Assembly: GCA_036506495.1 (NCBI GenBank) | Contig: DASXRQ010000104.1 | Coordinates: 24,301 to 88,300, forward strand | From: DASXRC01 sp036506495 | GTDB taxonomy: Bacteria; Actinomycetota; Actinomycetes; Mycobacteriales; Micromonosporaceae | Reading direction: 5' to 3' | DNA: 64,000 nt | In this document: positions 49,319 to 58,299 of the stretch, piece by piece | Layout of the letters: the number at the start of each line of letters is the position of its first letter | Numbering within the stretch: the first letter of the stretch is position 1 | Translations under genes and position numbers: made by a program | Notes under the pieces: model-generated | Seen by the model: the letters and a program-made list of their open reading frames with translations, nothing else | Databases searched by the model: none | Told to the model about the DNA's origin: nothing

Positions 49319-50665
49319 ATGGATCGGCAGCAGCGGGGCGAACGTGGCCGGCAGATCGGAGATGAGCTGTCCCGTGCCGGTGTCCGGAGCGTCGCGTTGA
49401 CCTGGGTGGACAACGCCGGCATCACGCGGGTGAAGGCGGTACCGGTGGCCCGGTTCGGCCACGCGGCCGCATGGGGTGTCGGCATGTCGCCGGTGTTCGA
49501 CGTGTTCCTGGTCGACGACTCGATCACCACGAGCCGTTACGTCGGTGGGCCGGCCGGCGATCTGCGGCTGTACCCGGATCTGGACCGGGTGTCCGCACTG
49601 GCCGCCCAGCCGGGCTGGGCCTGGGCTCCGGTCGACCGGTGGACTCAGGAAGGCCAGCCGTACCCGTGCTGCCAGCGCACCCTGGCCCGGACCGCGGCCG
49701 GCCGCGCCGCCGCCGAAGGGTTGGACCTGTCGATGGCGTTCGAGGTGGAGTGGTTCCTCGGCAGCGTCGACGCCGTCCCGGCGTGCGCGGGCCCGGCGTA
49801 CGGGATGACGCGGGTGGTCGAGCTGTCGGCGTACATCGACGACCTGATGACCGCGCTCGACGCGCAGGGCGTGCCGGTCGACCAGGTCCACCCGGAGTAC
49901 GCGCCGGGCCAGCTCGAGCTGTCGGTGGCGGCGGCCGATCCGGTACTCGCCGCGGACCGCACCGTCCTGGTCCGCCAGACCGTCCAGGCGGTGTCCCGGG
50001 CGCACGGCTACCAGGCCTCGTTCGCCCCGGTCGTGGTCGCCGGCCAGGTCGGCAACGGCCAGCATCTGCACCTGTCCGTGCGGCACGAGGGCCGCTCGCT
50101 GTTCGCCGGTGGCGACGGGCCGTACGGGCTGAGCGGCCCGGGTGAGGCGCTGCTGGCCGGGTTACTCGCCCGGCTCCCGGCGCTGACCGCGATCAGCGCG
50201 CCGAGTGTGGCCAGCTACCTGCGGCTGGTACCGCAGCGGTGGGCCGCGCCGTACCAGTGCTGGGGTCTGGAGAACCGGGAGGCTGCGCTGCGGTTGGTCA
50301 CCGGCAGCGTCGGCGAGCACGAGCGGGCCGCCAACGCGGAGCTGAAGTGCTGCGACGGATCGGCGAACCCATACCTGGTCGTTGCGGCGGTCACCGCGAT
50401 CGCCGCCGCGTCGGTCGCACAGCCGCGGCGCCTGCCGCCGGAGGTGCCCGGCGATCCGGCGCTGTCGCCCGAACGCGAGCAGCCGCCCCGGCTGCCGCGC
50501 AGCATCGGCGAGGCGGTCGAGGCGCTGCGCGCGGACGACGTGCTGCCGGCGCTGCTCGGGGAGCCGTTGCTGGAGGCCTTCTGCGCGGTGCGGCTGGCCG
50601 AGGCTTTGCTGTTCGCCGACTCGACGCCGGAGGCGATAGCCGAGGCGAGCCGGTGGCGTTACTAG
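49319..50665 (+). CDS. Glutamine synthetase family protein (GlnA-like, FluG C-terminal-like)
   Basis: 448-residue ligase of the GS-like family, not a classical GlnA. It begins VRSVALTWVDNAGITRVKAV. The beta-grasp domain is followed by VHPEYAPGQLELSVAAADPV, metal/ATP region GNGQHLHLSVRHEGRSLFAG, RWAAPYQCWGLENREAALRL and NAELKCCDGSANPYLVVAAV. Such GS-like enzymes act in gamma-glutamylation of amines or in amine and polyamine catabolism. The stop lies inside the next gene, an amidohydrolase; the order recalls FluG (amidohydrolase + GS in one chain). The ATG at 49319 has AACAAT 6 nt upstream. Confidence 0.88.
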   Translation: MDRQQRGERGRQIGDELSRAGVRSVALTWVDNAGITRVKAVPVARFGHAAAWGVGMSPVFDVFLVDDSITTSRYVGGPAGDLRLYPDLDRVSALAAQPGWAWAPVDRWTQEGQPYPCCQRTLARTAAGRAAAEGLDLSMAFEVEWFLGSVDAVPACAGPAYGMTRVVELSAYIDDLMTALDAQGVPVDQVHPEYAPGQLELSVAAADPVLAADRTVLVRQTVQAVSRAHGYQASFAPVVVAGQVGNGQHLHLSVRHEGRSLFAGGDGPYGLSGPGEALLAGLLARLPALTAISAPSVASYLRLVPQRWAAPYQCWGLENREAALRLVTGSVGEHERAANAELKCCDGSANPYLVVAAVTAIAAASVAQPRRLPPEVPGDPALSPEREQPPRLPRSIGEAVEALRADDVLPALLGEPLLEAFCAVRLAEALLFADSTPEAIAEASRWRY

Positions 50666-51738
50666 TCGACGGCCACTGCCACCAGGTCCTCGGCGGCGAC
50701 TTGGACCGGCCGGCGTTCGAGCTCGCCTGTACCGAGGCGGACCTGCCGCCACCCCAAGGGATGTCCTATCTGGACAGTCAGCTCGGACTGGCGGTACGCC
50801 GCTGGTGCGCGCCCGTGCTCGGACTGCCGCCCCACGCGCCCGTCGACGATTACCTCGCCGCCCGGGCGGCCCTCGGCTGGGAGAGTGCCACCGCCTCGCT
50901 GCTGCGCGCCGCCGGGTTCGCCGCGCTGCTGGTCGACACCGGGCTGGACGGCCGGGACCTGGTCACCGCCGACGCACTCGGGGCGCTCGCCGATGCGCCG
51001 GTACATGAGGTGGTGCGTTTGGAACGGGTGGCCGAGGACCTCGCCGGCCAGGTCGACGCGGCCGGGTTCGCGCACGGCTACCGCCGGGCGCTGACCGAGC
51101 GGGTGCGCGACGCCGTCGCGGTCAAGTCGATCATTGCGTACCGATGCGGGCTGGCCATCCCACCCGAACCGCCGTCGCCCGTCGAGGTACGCCGGGCCGC
51201 CGCCGGATGGCTGCGTACCGGTGGCCGCATCACCGATCCGGTGCTGCTGCGCCACATCCTGTGGGCCGGGGTCGACACCGGGCTGCCGCTGCAGCTGCAC
51301 ACCGGATTCGGCGACCGCGACCTGACCCTGCATGCCGCCGACCCCGCTCTGGCGCAGCCGTGGCTCGCCGCCATTGGGGTGCCGGTGATCCTGCTGCACT
51401 GCTACCCGTACCACCGACAGGCCGGCTGGCTCGCCCAGGTCTACCCGCACGTCTACGTCGACATCGGCCTGACCCTGACCCACCTCGGTACCCGCGCCTG
51501 CGCCGTCCTCGCCGAGTACCTCGAGTTGGCGCCGTTCGGCAAGCTGCTGTTCTCCACCGACGCATACCGGCTCCCCGAGCTGTACCTGGTCGGCGCCGCC
51601 CAGTTCCGGCACGCCCTGCGCCGACTCCTCGACACGTGGGTGTCCGACGGTGCGACCACCACCACCGACGCGGACCGCATCGCCGAACAGATCGGTGCCG
51701 GCAACGCCCGCCGGGTATACCGAAACCTTCAGCCGTAG
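50653..51738 (+). CDS. Amidohydrolase family protein (FluG N-terminal-like)
   Basis: 361-residue TIM-barrel hydrolase. Metal ligands likely are His-x-His in LVDGHCHQVLGGD, His in LQLHTGFGDRDL, His in LLHCYPYHRQAGWLAQVYP and Asp in LLFSTDAYRLPELYLVGA. The GTG at 50653 overlaps the GS-like gene by 13 bp, so it is translationally coupled. In fungi, FluG joins this domain to a GS-like domain in one protein; here they are separate. A role in gamma-glutamyl amide or similar turnover is inferred. It would be cytosolic. Confidence 0.85.
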   Translation: MALLVDGHCHQVLGGDLDRPAFELACTEADLPPPQGMSYLDSQLGLAVRRWCAPVLGLPPHAPVDDYLAARAALGWESATASLLRAAGFAALLVDTGLDGRDLVTADALGALADAPVHEVVRLERVAEDLAGQVDAAGFAHGYRRALTERVRDAVAVKSIIAYRCGLAIPPEPPSPVEVRRAAAGWLRTGGRITDPVLLRHILWAGVDTGLPLQLHTGFGDRDLTLHAADPALAQPWLAAIGVPVILLHCYPYHRQAGWLAQVYPHVYVDIGLTLTHLGTRACAVLAEYLELAPFGKLLFSTDAYRLPELYLVGAAQFRHALRRLLDTWVSDGATTTTDADRIAEQIGAGNARRVYRNLQP

Positions 51739-51757
51739 CCCCCGCGGGCCGGACGGG

Positions 51758-51763
51758 TAGCGT
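51758..51763 (+). promoter_or_regulatory. Leaderless-type -10 box of AAC(6')-like gene
   Basis: TAGCGT ends 7 nt before the GTG at 51771 and follows the amidohydrolase stop by 19 bp. No Shine-Dalgarno. Confidence 0.5.
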
Positions 51764-51770
51764 CGGCGGT

Positions 51771-52274
51771 GTGGCAATCCTGCGTGGCGCCAAGGTGACG
51801 CTGCGACCGGCGGCCGCCCACGATATACCCGCCCTGGTCGCCATCCGTACCACCGTCGAGGTCCGCCGCTGGTGGGGCGAGGAGGACGACTTCGCCGCGG
51901 CGGTGACGAGCGACCTGCCCAGGACGTACGCGATAGAGCATGGCGGCCGGGTGGTCGGTGCGATCCAGTGGTACGAGGAAGACGACCCGATGTACCGGCA
52001 CGCCGGCATCGATATCTACCTCGATCCGGCGACGGCGGGCCTGGGTCTGGGCACCGACGCGGTGCGCACACTGGCCCGGCACCTCGTTGACGACCTCGGC
52101 CACCACCGGCTCGTCATCGACCCGGCCGCCGACAACGCCGCCGCGATCCGGGCGTACGAGAAGGTGGGCTTCCGGCCGGTTGGTGTGATGCGGGCCTACG
52201 AGCGCGGCGCGGACGGCACATTCCACGACGGCCTACTGATGGACCTGCTCGCCGACGAACTCGAACGCGGTTGA
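51771..52274 (+). CDS. GNAT N-acetyltransferase, AAC(6')-like
   Basis: 167-residue GNAT protein. It begins ILRGAKVTLRPAAAHDIPAL with VRRWWGEEDDF; motif A is GLGLGTDAVRTLARHLVDDL; then HHRLVIDPAADNAAAIRAYE, VGFRPVGVMRAYERGADGTF and HDGLLMDLLADEL. The last block resembles aminoglycoside 6'-acetyltransferases of the Ib-like group, but actinomycete genomes hold many such proteins without resistance function. The GTG at 51771 sits 7 nt after TAGCGT. Confidence 0.82.
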   Translation: MAILRGAKVTLRPAAAHDIPALVAIRTTVEVRRWWGEEDDFAAAVTSDLPRTYAIEHGGRVVGAIQWYEEDDPMYRHAGIDIYLDPATAGLGLGTDAVRTLARHLVDDLGHHRLVIDPAADNAAAIRAYEKVGFRPVGVMRAYERGADGTFHDGLLMDLLADELERG

Positions 52275-52569
52275 ATGGAGCCGGGAGGCGTCGAGGACCG
52301 CGCCGGTGGGGCCGAGGTGCCGCGGGTGATCACGCCCGGCAAGCCGAACAGGCCATCGCCGCCGAACTGTGCTGGGCTCGGCTCGCGGACCGCAGCCGCG
52401 GCGGATGCATTCGAGCACGGGATCCGCTGAGCCACTGAGCAGAAATGACCATCGCGATCGCGCGGCGTGGGCGGTTGTGCCGAAGCCGCCGCACCCGCTG
52501 CCCTCCTAGCGTCACTCGCACATGGCTGAGCCGTCTAGTTCGCCGCGAGCCACAAAGGGGGGTACGCCG
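52275..52569. other. Intergenic region upstream of FAD monooxygenase
   Basis: No gene supported. The only signal is TAGCGT (52507-52512), 9 nt before an ATG at 52522 that is in frame with the downstream monooxygenase. AAAGGGGGG (52554-52562) is a Shine-Dalgarno for the ATG at 52570. The rest is GC-rich without clear repeats. Confidence 0.4.
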
Positions 52570-53697
52570 ATGCGTGGCGCCGGTGTTCGCGTTCTCATCG
52601 TCGGTGCGGGCATCGCTGGGCTAGCCAGCGCTCGGACGTTGAGTCGGTGGGGCGCCGATGTCAAGATCGTCGAACACGCACCCGCCACGACGACCGATGG
52701 CACCGGGATCTATCTACCTGGCAACGCCGTACGAGCCATCGACAGCCTCGGGCTGGGCGCCGAGGTAGCCCAGCGGGCGGTGCGAATTCAGCGCCAACGG
52801 TTCGCCGACCATCGCGGACGGCTGCTCTTCGACATCGACGTGGACGACGTGTGGAAGGGTGTCGGCGCCTGCCTGGCCCTGCACCGGGCGACGTTGCATC
52901 AGGTGCTGCTCGCTGGGGCCGGCGACGTGACCATCCATTGGGGACGGACCACGCGTGCGATGGCCGTCGATGACGGTGGTGTCCTTGTCGAGTTCGGTGA
53001 CGGCGCCACCGACCACTACGACCTCGTCCTGGGCGCCGACGGGTTGCACTCGACCGTGCGGCGGTTGGTCTTCGACGCCGCCGAGCCGCGTCCGGTCGGC
53101 CAGCACGCGCGCCGTTTTGTCGTCAACCGGCCAGATTCGGCGCCGACATGGTCGGTTCTGCTCGGCCCCGGTTCCTCTTTCCTGACCATCCCGATCGGCG
53201 ACGGACGGTTGTACTGCTACTGCGACGGCCCCATCGGTAACCGAGTTCCGCCGATGCGCCAGCTGCTGGCCCGCTACGCCCAGCCCGTGCCCGACCTGCT
53301 CGACGCGCTCGACGCGCTCGACCAAGCGGGCGACGGCGGCGGCACCGTGCACACGGGCACGGTGGACGAGGTCGTGCTGGACTCCTGGTCACACGGTGCC
53401 GTGCTGCTCATCGGCGACGCCGCCCACGCCACCTCACCCAACATGGCCCAAGGTGCCGCCATGGCGCTGGAGGACGCTCTCGTCCTGGCCGAGTGCCTCG
53501 CCGCGGCCGGCGGCATCGCCGAAGCCCTTGCGGCGTATGAACGCCGCCGGCGGACCCGCACCGACTGGGTGCTACGTCAGACCCACCGGCGCGACCGCGC
53601 CCGCGCGCTCCACCCGGCCGTCCGCAACGTCGTACTCAGGCGGTTCGGACGGCGCATCTTCCGCGAGAACTACCGCCCGCTGCGCGAGCGCGCCTAG
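52570..53697 (+). CDS. FAD-dependent monooxygenase (group A aromatic hydroxylase type)
   Basis: 375-residue flavoprotein. GxGxxG motif VLIVGAGIAGLASARTLSRW, then the mid-chain DLVLGADGLHSTVRRLVF (DG motif) and GAVLLIGDAAHATSPNMAQG, MALEDALVLAECLA (GD motif). It hydroxylates or epoxidises an unknown, probably aromatic or polyketide-like, substrate with NAD(P)H and O2. ATG 52570 is preferred, with AAAGGGGGG 7 nt upstream; ATG 52522 would add 16 residues. The next flavoprotein lies 39 bp downstream and the pair looks like a tailoring unit. Confidence 0.9.
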   Translation: MRGAGVRVLIVGAGIAGLASARTLSRWGADVKIVEHAPATTTDGTGIYLPGNAVRAIDSLGLGAEVAQRAVRIQRQRFADHRGRLLFDIDVDDVWKGVGACLALHRATLHQVLLAGAGDVTIHWGRTTRAMAVDDGGVLVEFGDGATDHYDLVLGADGLHSTVRRLVFDAAEPRPVGQHARRFVVNRPDSAPTWSVLLGPGSSFLTIPIGDGRLYCYCDGPIGNRVPPMRQLLARYAQPVPDLLDALDALDQAGDGGGTVHTGTVDEVVLDSWSHGAVLLIGDAAHATSPNMAQGAAMALEDALVLAECLAAAGGIAEALAAYERRRRTRTDWVLRQTHRRDRARALHPAVRNVVLRRFGRRIFRENYRPLRERA

Positions 53698-53736
53698 CCG
53701 CGGCGCGCAGGGCCGATTAACGAAACGAGGTGTGAG

Positions 53737-55119
53737 ATGCGAAAGATCGGTGACAGCGCGGTGGTCCTGGGCGCCGGCATGGCCGGGTTGCTCGCCGCCC
53801 GGGTGTTGGCCGACGCCTACCATCGAGTCACGGTGGTGGACCGCGACTCACTTCCGGAGGCGGCCGAGCCTCGGCGGGGTGTCTCCCAGGGCCGCCACGC
53901 CCACCTGTTGGTGCCAGGCGGAACACAGATTCTGGACCAACTCTTTCCGGGGCTGCTCGACGAGCTGATAGCCGCGGGCTTGCCGGCGGTTCGGGACTTC
54001 GCCGAGCTCCGCTTCGCGCCGGGCGGTCACTTTCTCCGTCTGATGGGCCGGCCCCCGACGCCGTTCCTCTGCCAGGCCAGCCGTCCCCTGTTGGAACGCC
54101 ACGTTCGCGCCAGGATCCGCGCGCTGCCGACGGTCGAGATCGTCGACCGGTGCGAGGTTCTCGGCCCGGTCGCGAACGCGGCCCGGGACCGCATCGTCGG
54201 GGTGCGGACCCTGCGCCATGTCGCCGTGGCCCGGGAGGAGACAATCGACGCCGACCTGACCGTCGACGCGACCGGTCGCGGCGCCCGGACGCCGGCGTGG
54301 TTGACGACGCTTGGCTATGACCCACCCGCGGAACAGCGGCTGACAATCCAACTCAGGTACGCCACTCGACATGTTCGCATGCGTCCAGAGGCGCTGGGCG
54401 GCGCGAAGGTGGTCGGCATCGGCGCCGAGCCGGGCCGGCCCACCGGCATGGTGCTGTTCGCGCAGGGGGACGATCGCTGGATCCTGACGGCGATCGGGTA
54501 CGACGGACATCACCCGCCGAGTGACCCCGACGGGTTCCTCGCGTTCGTCGAGGCCGCCGCCCCGCCCGACGTGTTCGCCGCGATCCGCGACGCCGAGCCG
54601 CTCGACGACATCGTCGGCTACCGGTTCCCGGTCACCCTTCGTCGACGCTACGAGCGGCTGCGCCGCTTCCCGGCCGGGCTGCTCGTCGTGGGCGACGCCA
54701 TCTGCAGCACGAACCCGGCGTACGCTTTGGGCATGTCGGTGGCCGCGCTGCATGCGGCGGCGCTCAGGGGAACGTTGGCTGGCGGCGACCGTGAGCTGGC
54801 CCGACGGTTCTTCCGGGCCGCCGCCAAAGCAACCGACATGGCCTGGCAACTGACTGTCGGAGCCGACCTGTCGTTGCCCCGGGTCAAGGGACCGCGGCCG
54901 CTGCCGGTTCGAGTCGTCAACGCGTACGTCAGCCGGGCTCAGATCGCAGCCGAGCACGACTCCACGGTGGCCGAGCAGTTCCTGCGCATCGCCTCGCTTC
55001 AGGATCCGGCCGGCCGGATGTTCCGACCCACCACCGCGCTGCGCGTGCTGCTCGGCTCCAGGCGCCCCCGCCGCGCACTAACGACCGACGCGTCCACCGC
55101 ACGCGTGCCCGTCACCTAG
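53737..55119 (+). CDS. FAD-dependent oxidoreductase (monooxygenase/halogenase-like fold)
   Basis: 460-residue flavoprotein with SAVVLGAGMAGLLAARVLAD at the N-terminus, then PRRGVSQGRHAHLLVPGGTQ and the late VVGDAICSTNPAYALGMSVA, which in FAD oxygenases binds the ribityl chain. This subgroup (actinobacterial proteins beginning like geranylgeranyl reductases and halogenases) is poorly characterised. The W-x-W-x-I-P halogenase motif is not seen, so halogenation is not supported. GAGG lies 6 nt before the ATG at 53737. It is probably cotranscribed with the monooxygenase and followed by a methyltransferase. Confidence 0.85.
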   Translation: MRKIGDSAVVLGAGMAGLLAARVLADAYHRVTVVDRDSLPEAAEPRRGVSQGRHAHLLVPGGTQILDQLFPGLLDELIAAGLPAVRDFAELRFAPGGHFLRLMGRPPTPFLCQASRPLLERHVRARIRALPTVEIVDRCEVLGPVANAARDRIVGVRTLRHVAVAREETIDADLTVDATGRGARTPAWLTTLGYDPPAEQRLTIQLRYATRHVRMRPEALGGAKVVGIGAEPGRPTGMVLFAQGDDRWILTAIGYDGHHPPSDPDGFLAFVEAAAPPDVFAAIRDAEPLDDIVGYRFPVTLRRRYERLRRFPAGLLVVGDAICSTNPAYALGMSVAALHAAALRGTLAGGDRELARRFFRAAAKATDMAWQLTVGADLSLPRVKGPRPLPVRVVNAYVSRAQIAAEHDSTVAEQFLRIASLQDPAGRMFRPTTALRVLLGSRRPRRALTTDASTARVPVT

Positions 55120-55161
55120 GCCCGCGGGCGCAGCGAGACGCTGAGGGAAGGTGCAACCGCC

Positions 55162-56262
55162 ATGACCAGTCCGATGCCTTCAGAGAGTGAGCGACGCGAC
55201 GCCCTGGCTGACTCGATCTTCAAAGCCACGATCGGCAGCCTGGAGCTGATGCACGTGTACCTCGGCGACCGGCTCGGGCTTTACACCAAGCTGGCGCAGG
55301 CGGATTCGGTCACGCCAGCGCAACTCGCGACACTCGCCGGGATCACGGAACGTTACGCCCGCGAATGGCTTGAACAGCAGGCGGTCGCCGGCATACTCGA
55401 CGTCGTCGAAGACACGGGCGACCCGTGCACTCGTCGCTACCGGCTTCCGGCCGGCGCGGTCGAGGTGCTCTGCGACCCGGAGAGCCTCTACCTCCTCGCG
55501 CCCCTCGCACCCCTCGCACTGAGCATCGCCCAAACGCTGCCGCAGGTCATCGAGGCTTTCCGTAGCGGTGGCGGAGTGCCCTACGAGGCGTACGGTGCAG
55601 ACCTTCGCGACGGCATCGCACGGCTCAACCGGCCGATGTTCCTCAATCAGCTCGCGGCCGAGTGGATCCCTGCGCTGCCCGACATCGAGGCGCGGCTGCG
55701 CCATACCGACCCGGTCGCACGTGTGGCCGATCTGGGTTGCGGTGCCGGTTGGTCGGCAATCGCTCTGGCCCGTGCCTATCCAGCGGCGCGCGTCGACGGA
55801 ATCGACCTCGACGATGCGTCAATCGATGCAGCCCGGCGCAACGCTGCCGAGGCCGGCGTCGCCGAACGGGTCAGCTTCGCGCGCCGGGATGCCACCGATC
55901 CCCGCCTTAGCGGGCACTACGATCTCGTGACTGTCTTCGAGACGCTGCACGATATGGCGCACCCGGTTGAGTCACTGCGTGCGGCGCGAGCGATGCTCGC
56001 CCCCGGAGGGGCGGTCCTCGTCGGCGACGAGCGGGTCGCGGAGAGGTTCGTCGCGCCCGGCGACGAGCTTGAGAGGTTCAACTACGGCTGGAGCGCCCCG
56101 CACTGTCTGGCGGCCGCCCTGGTCGAACCGGACGCCGTCGGCACCGGGACCGTCATCCGGCCCGAGACGGTGCGGCGCTACGCCCTCGAAGCGGGATTTG
56201 GCACGGTGACCGTCCTGCCGATCGAGCATGACTTCTGGCGTTTCTATCGCCTCGACCCGTAA
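55162..56262 (+). CDS. SAM-dependent methyltransferase with N-terminal winged helix
   Basis: 366-residue enzyme with plant-O-methyltransferase-like layout: an N-terminal winged-helix dimerisation domain (LGLYTKLAQADSVTPAQLAT, LAGITERYAREWLEQQAVAG) and a Rossmann domain with VADLGCGAGWSAIALARAYP, then IDLDDASIDAARRNAAEAGV and FETLHDMAHPVESLRAARAM. The O-methyltransferase catalytic His region is not obvious, so N- or C-methylation is also possible. Third gene of the flavoprotein set; no core synthase (PKS, NRPS, terpene) lies within the window. Confidence 0.85.
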   Translation: MTSPMPSESERRDALADSIFKATIGSLELMHVYLGDRLGLYTKLAQADSVTPAQLATLAGITERYAREWLEQQAVAGILDVVEDTGDPCTRRYRLPAGAVEVLCDPESLYLLAPLAPLALSIAQTLPQVIEAFRSGGGVPYEAYGADLRDGIARLNRPMFLNQLAAEWIPALPDIEARLRHTDPVARVADLGCGAGWSAIALARAYPAARVDGIDLDDASIDAARRNAAEAGVAERVSFARRDATDPRLSGHYDLVTVFETLHDMAHPVESLRAARAMLAPGGAVLVGDERVAERFVAPGDELERFNYGWSAPHCLAAALVEPDAVGTGTVIRPETVRRYALEAGFGTVTVLPIEHDFWRFYRLDP

Positions 56263-56569
56263 GCCCGAGGGGGCCGGACGGAGCGGGAACCGGGCCGGCG
56301 GGTACCTCTGCCTGGTTTGAAACCAACCGAAGGGGCAAAGCCACCATCCTGATCGAATGGTCGTGACCTTGTGTGCGCCGCCGTTGCTGTCAGAATGGCG
56401 TTGCGCCGCAGCGCGTACTTCATTCGCTGTGACAGCAGGGTTCCGGCGCTCGAGGGTGGCAGCCGTGCGTCCGAGCGCGTGCGGGCGGCGATTATGCGCC
56501 GGCTGGCGGGTCTGTAGATGTAGGGCCAGCGCAACGCTGGCGTTCGCGCGGGCGAGTTTGGGGTAGCCG
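56263..56569. other. 307-bp intergenic region with two hairpins
   Basis: No gene supported. CCAGCGCAACGCTGG (56526-56540) is a perfect 6-bp stem with a 3-nt loop, 30 bp before the sigma factor start. Further upstream GCTGTCAGAATG (from about 56387) and CATTCGCTGTGACAGC form a longer imperfect inverted repeat. Either could be regulatory or a terminator; short frames here look spurious. Confidence 0.4.
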
Positions 56570-57586
56570 GTGACACTCAGCGGGGATTTCACCGATCTGT
56601 TCGGCCGGTTCCGGGGTGAGTTACTGGCGCACTGCTACCGGATGCTGGGCTCGGTCGAGGAGGCGGAGGACCTGGTTCAGGAGACATACCTGCGGGCGTG
56701 GCGGTCCTATGACGGGTTTGAGGGCCGTTCGTCGGTGCGGACCTGGCTCTACCGGATTGCGACCAACGTGTGCCTTACCGCAATTGAGCGCCGCGGCCGC
56801 CGGCCGCTGCCGTCCGGGCTGGGTGGCCCGGCGGACGATCCGGAGGCGCCGCTGCTGGCGGGGCAGGACATGCCGTGGCTACAGCCGTTTCCCGATGCGC
56901 TTTTGGCCGGGCAGCGCGAGGATCCGGCCGCGGTGGCCGTCTCGCGGGCGGGTATCCGGCTGGCCTTCATCGCGGCGCTGCAGTACCTGTCCGCCCGGCA
57001 GCGGGCGGTGCTGATCTTGCGGGACGTGCTGGAGTGGCCGGCCGCTGAGGTCGCGGATCTGCTGGGCACGACGACCACCGCGGTGAACAGCGGCCTCCGG
57101 CGGGCCCGTGCCCAGCTCGCGCAGGCGCTGCCCGCCGAGGATGAGCTTGCCGAGCCCGCCGAGCCGGACCGGCGGGCGCTGCTGGACCGGTTCGCCGCGG
57201 CCATTGAGAACGCCGACGCCAGCGCGCTGGCCGAGCTTTTGCGGGAGGATGCCGCGCTGGAGATGCCCCCGCTGCTGACCTGGTTCACCGGTCGCCGGGT
57301 GGTGGCGCGCTTCGTCGCGTCGCACTTTCTGACCGAGCCCGGACGGCTCCGGCTGGTTCCGGTCATGGCGAACGGGCAGCCGACGTTCGCGATCTACCAG
57401 CGCGAACCGGGCGGGGCATATCACGCACACGCCATCCTGATGCCGACGGCCACCTCGGCGGGGATCACGCGGGTGGTCGTCTTCCAAGATCCCGGAGTGT
57501 TCGGGTCGTTCGGCCTGCCACGAGAGCATCGTGCCGCCGGGCTGATGCCGGCTCGGGACGAGGCGGTCTCCCCGTGGCCCCGCTGA
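56570..57586 (+). CDS. sigG: RNA polymerase ECF sigma factor, SigG-like with SnoaL-type C-terminus
   Basis: 338-residue sigma factor. Region 2 is LFGRFRGELLAHCYRMLGSV and EEAEDLVQETYLRAWRSYDG, followed by VRTWLYRIATNVCLTAIERR. Region 4 is LSARQRAVLILRDVLEWPAA with EVADLLGTTTTAVNSGLRRA. From residue about 205 a SnoaL-like/NTF2 fold follows (LLDRFAAAIENADASALAEL, PPLLTWFTGRRVVARFVASH), as in SigG and SigJ-type factors, where it modulates activity. The PSGLGGPADDPEAP, MPWLQPFPDALL linker is characteristic of SigG. GTG start at 56570. Confidence 0.85.
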   Translation: MTLSGDFTDLFGRFRGELLAHCYRMLGSVEEAEDLVQETYLRAWRSYDGFEGRSSVRTWLYRIATNVCLTAIERRGRRPLPSGLGGPADDPEAPLLAGQDMPWLQPFPDALLAGQREDPAAVAVSRAGIRLAFIAALQYLSARQRAVLILRDVLEWPAAEVADLLGTTTTAVNSGLRRARAQLAQALPAEDELAEPAEPDRRALLDRFAAAIENADASALAELLREDAALEMPPLLTWFTGRRVVARFVASHFLTEPGRLRLVPVMANGQPTFAIYQREPGGAYHAHAILMPTATSAGITRVVVFQDPGVFGSFGLPREHRAAGLMPARDEAVSPWPR

Positions 57587-58176
57587 GCACGGGGCCGGAG
57601 CTGCTCGAATCAGCTGTCAGTTACGCGCTCGCCGGTGCTGCGCTGGCCACTCCGCAGTTCCTGTCGCGGCCCACCCCGTGCCCGAGCTGGGACCTGGAAA
57701 AGCTGCTGGACCATGTCAGCGACTCGATCGGGGTGCTGCACGACGCGATAAGCGGCGAAGGCGTCCGCGCGGCGCCGCCGGGTCACCCCGGGCCTGGGCC
57801 CGACCTGGCCGCGCGCCTGTTCGGCCAGGCAGCCAGGCTGCTGGGCGCCTGCGCCGCGGCCGGGCCAGCCGAGCGCCGGGTCGCCATCGGCGACCGTGAG
57901 CTGACCACGGGCATGGTCCTCCTGACCGGAGCCATCGAGATCGCCGTCCACGGCTGGGACATCTTTGTTGGGTGCGGCGCCCACCGACCGATTCCGCCGC
58001 GCCTCGCGGCAGTCTTGCTGCCGATCGCCCCGCTGCTGGTCACCCCGGCCATCCGGCCCGGGCTGTTCGCGGACCCGGTTCGGCTGCTCGGCCCAGCGTG
58101 CCCCGGCGACCAGCTCGTCGCCTTCCTCGGCCGCCAGCCGCGCTCCCGGGCCGCGTCCGGGCCCGGCACCGCCTAA
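57574..58176 (+). CDS. TIGR03086-like metal-binding protein (DinB/MDMPI type)
   Basis: 200-residue helical-bundle protein. FLSRPTPCPSWDLEKLLDHV contains the T-P-C-x-x-W-D and distal His of the family, and AIEIAVHGWDIFVGCG supplies another His, together a likely divalent-metal site. Relatives include mycothiol-dependent maleylpyruvate isomerase. The GTG at 57574 overlaps the SigG-like gene by 13 bp, so it is translationally linked to the sigma factor; whether it is a regulator of it or a target enzyme is not known. Confidence 0.85.
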   Translation: MAPLSTGPELLESAVSYALAGAALATPQFLSRPTPCPSWDLEKLLDHVSDSIGVLHDAISGEGVRAAPPGHPGPGPDLAARLFGQAARLLGACAAAGPAERRVAIGDRELTTGMVLLTGAIEIAVHGWDIFVGCGAHRPIPPRLAAVLLPIAPLLVTPAIRPGLFADPVRLLGPACPGDQLVAFLGRQPRSRAASGPGTA

Positions 58177-58299
58177 GGCAGGCGCTCGGCTCAGGCTGGC
58201 CCGCGGCGATTCCCGGGAATCCGGGTGGTCTGTATCAGTAGGGCCGCCAAACCGGCGGAGTCGAACCCAGCGGAAGACGGCAGAACTGGAGCAACGGAC

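Noticed and set aside
51144..51770. Upstream extension of the AAC(6')-like gene
   Set aside because: Overlaps the amidohydrolase in another frame; TAGCGT and family homology support GTG 51771.
53737..55119. Flavin-dependent halogenase call
   Set aside because: The W-x-W-x-I-P motif is not found, so only an FAD oxidoreductase is claimed.
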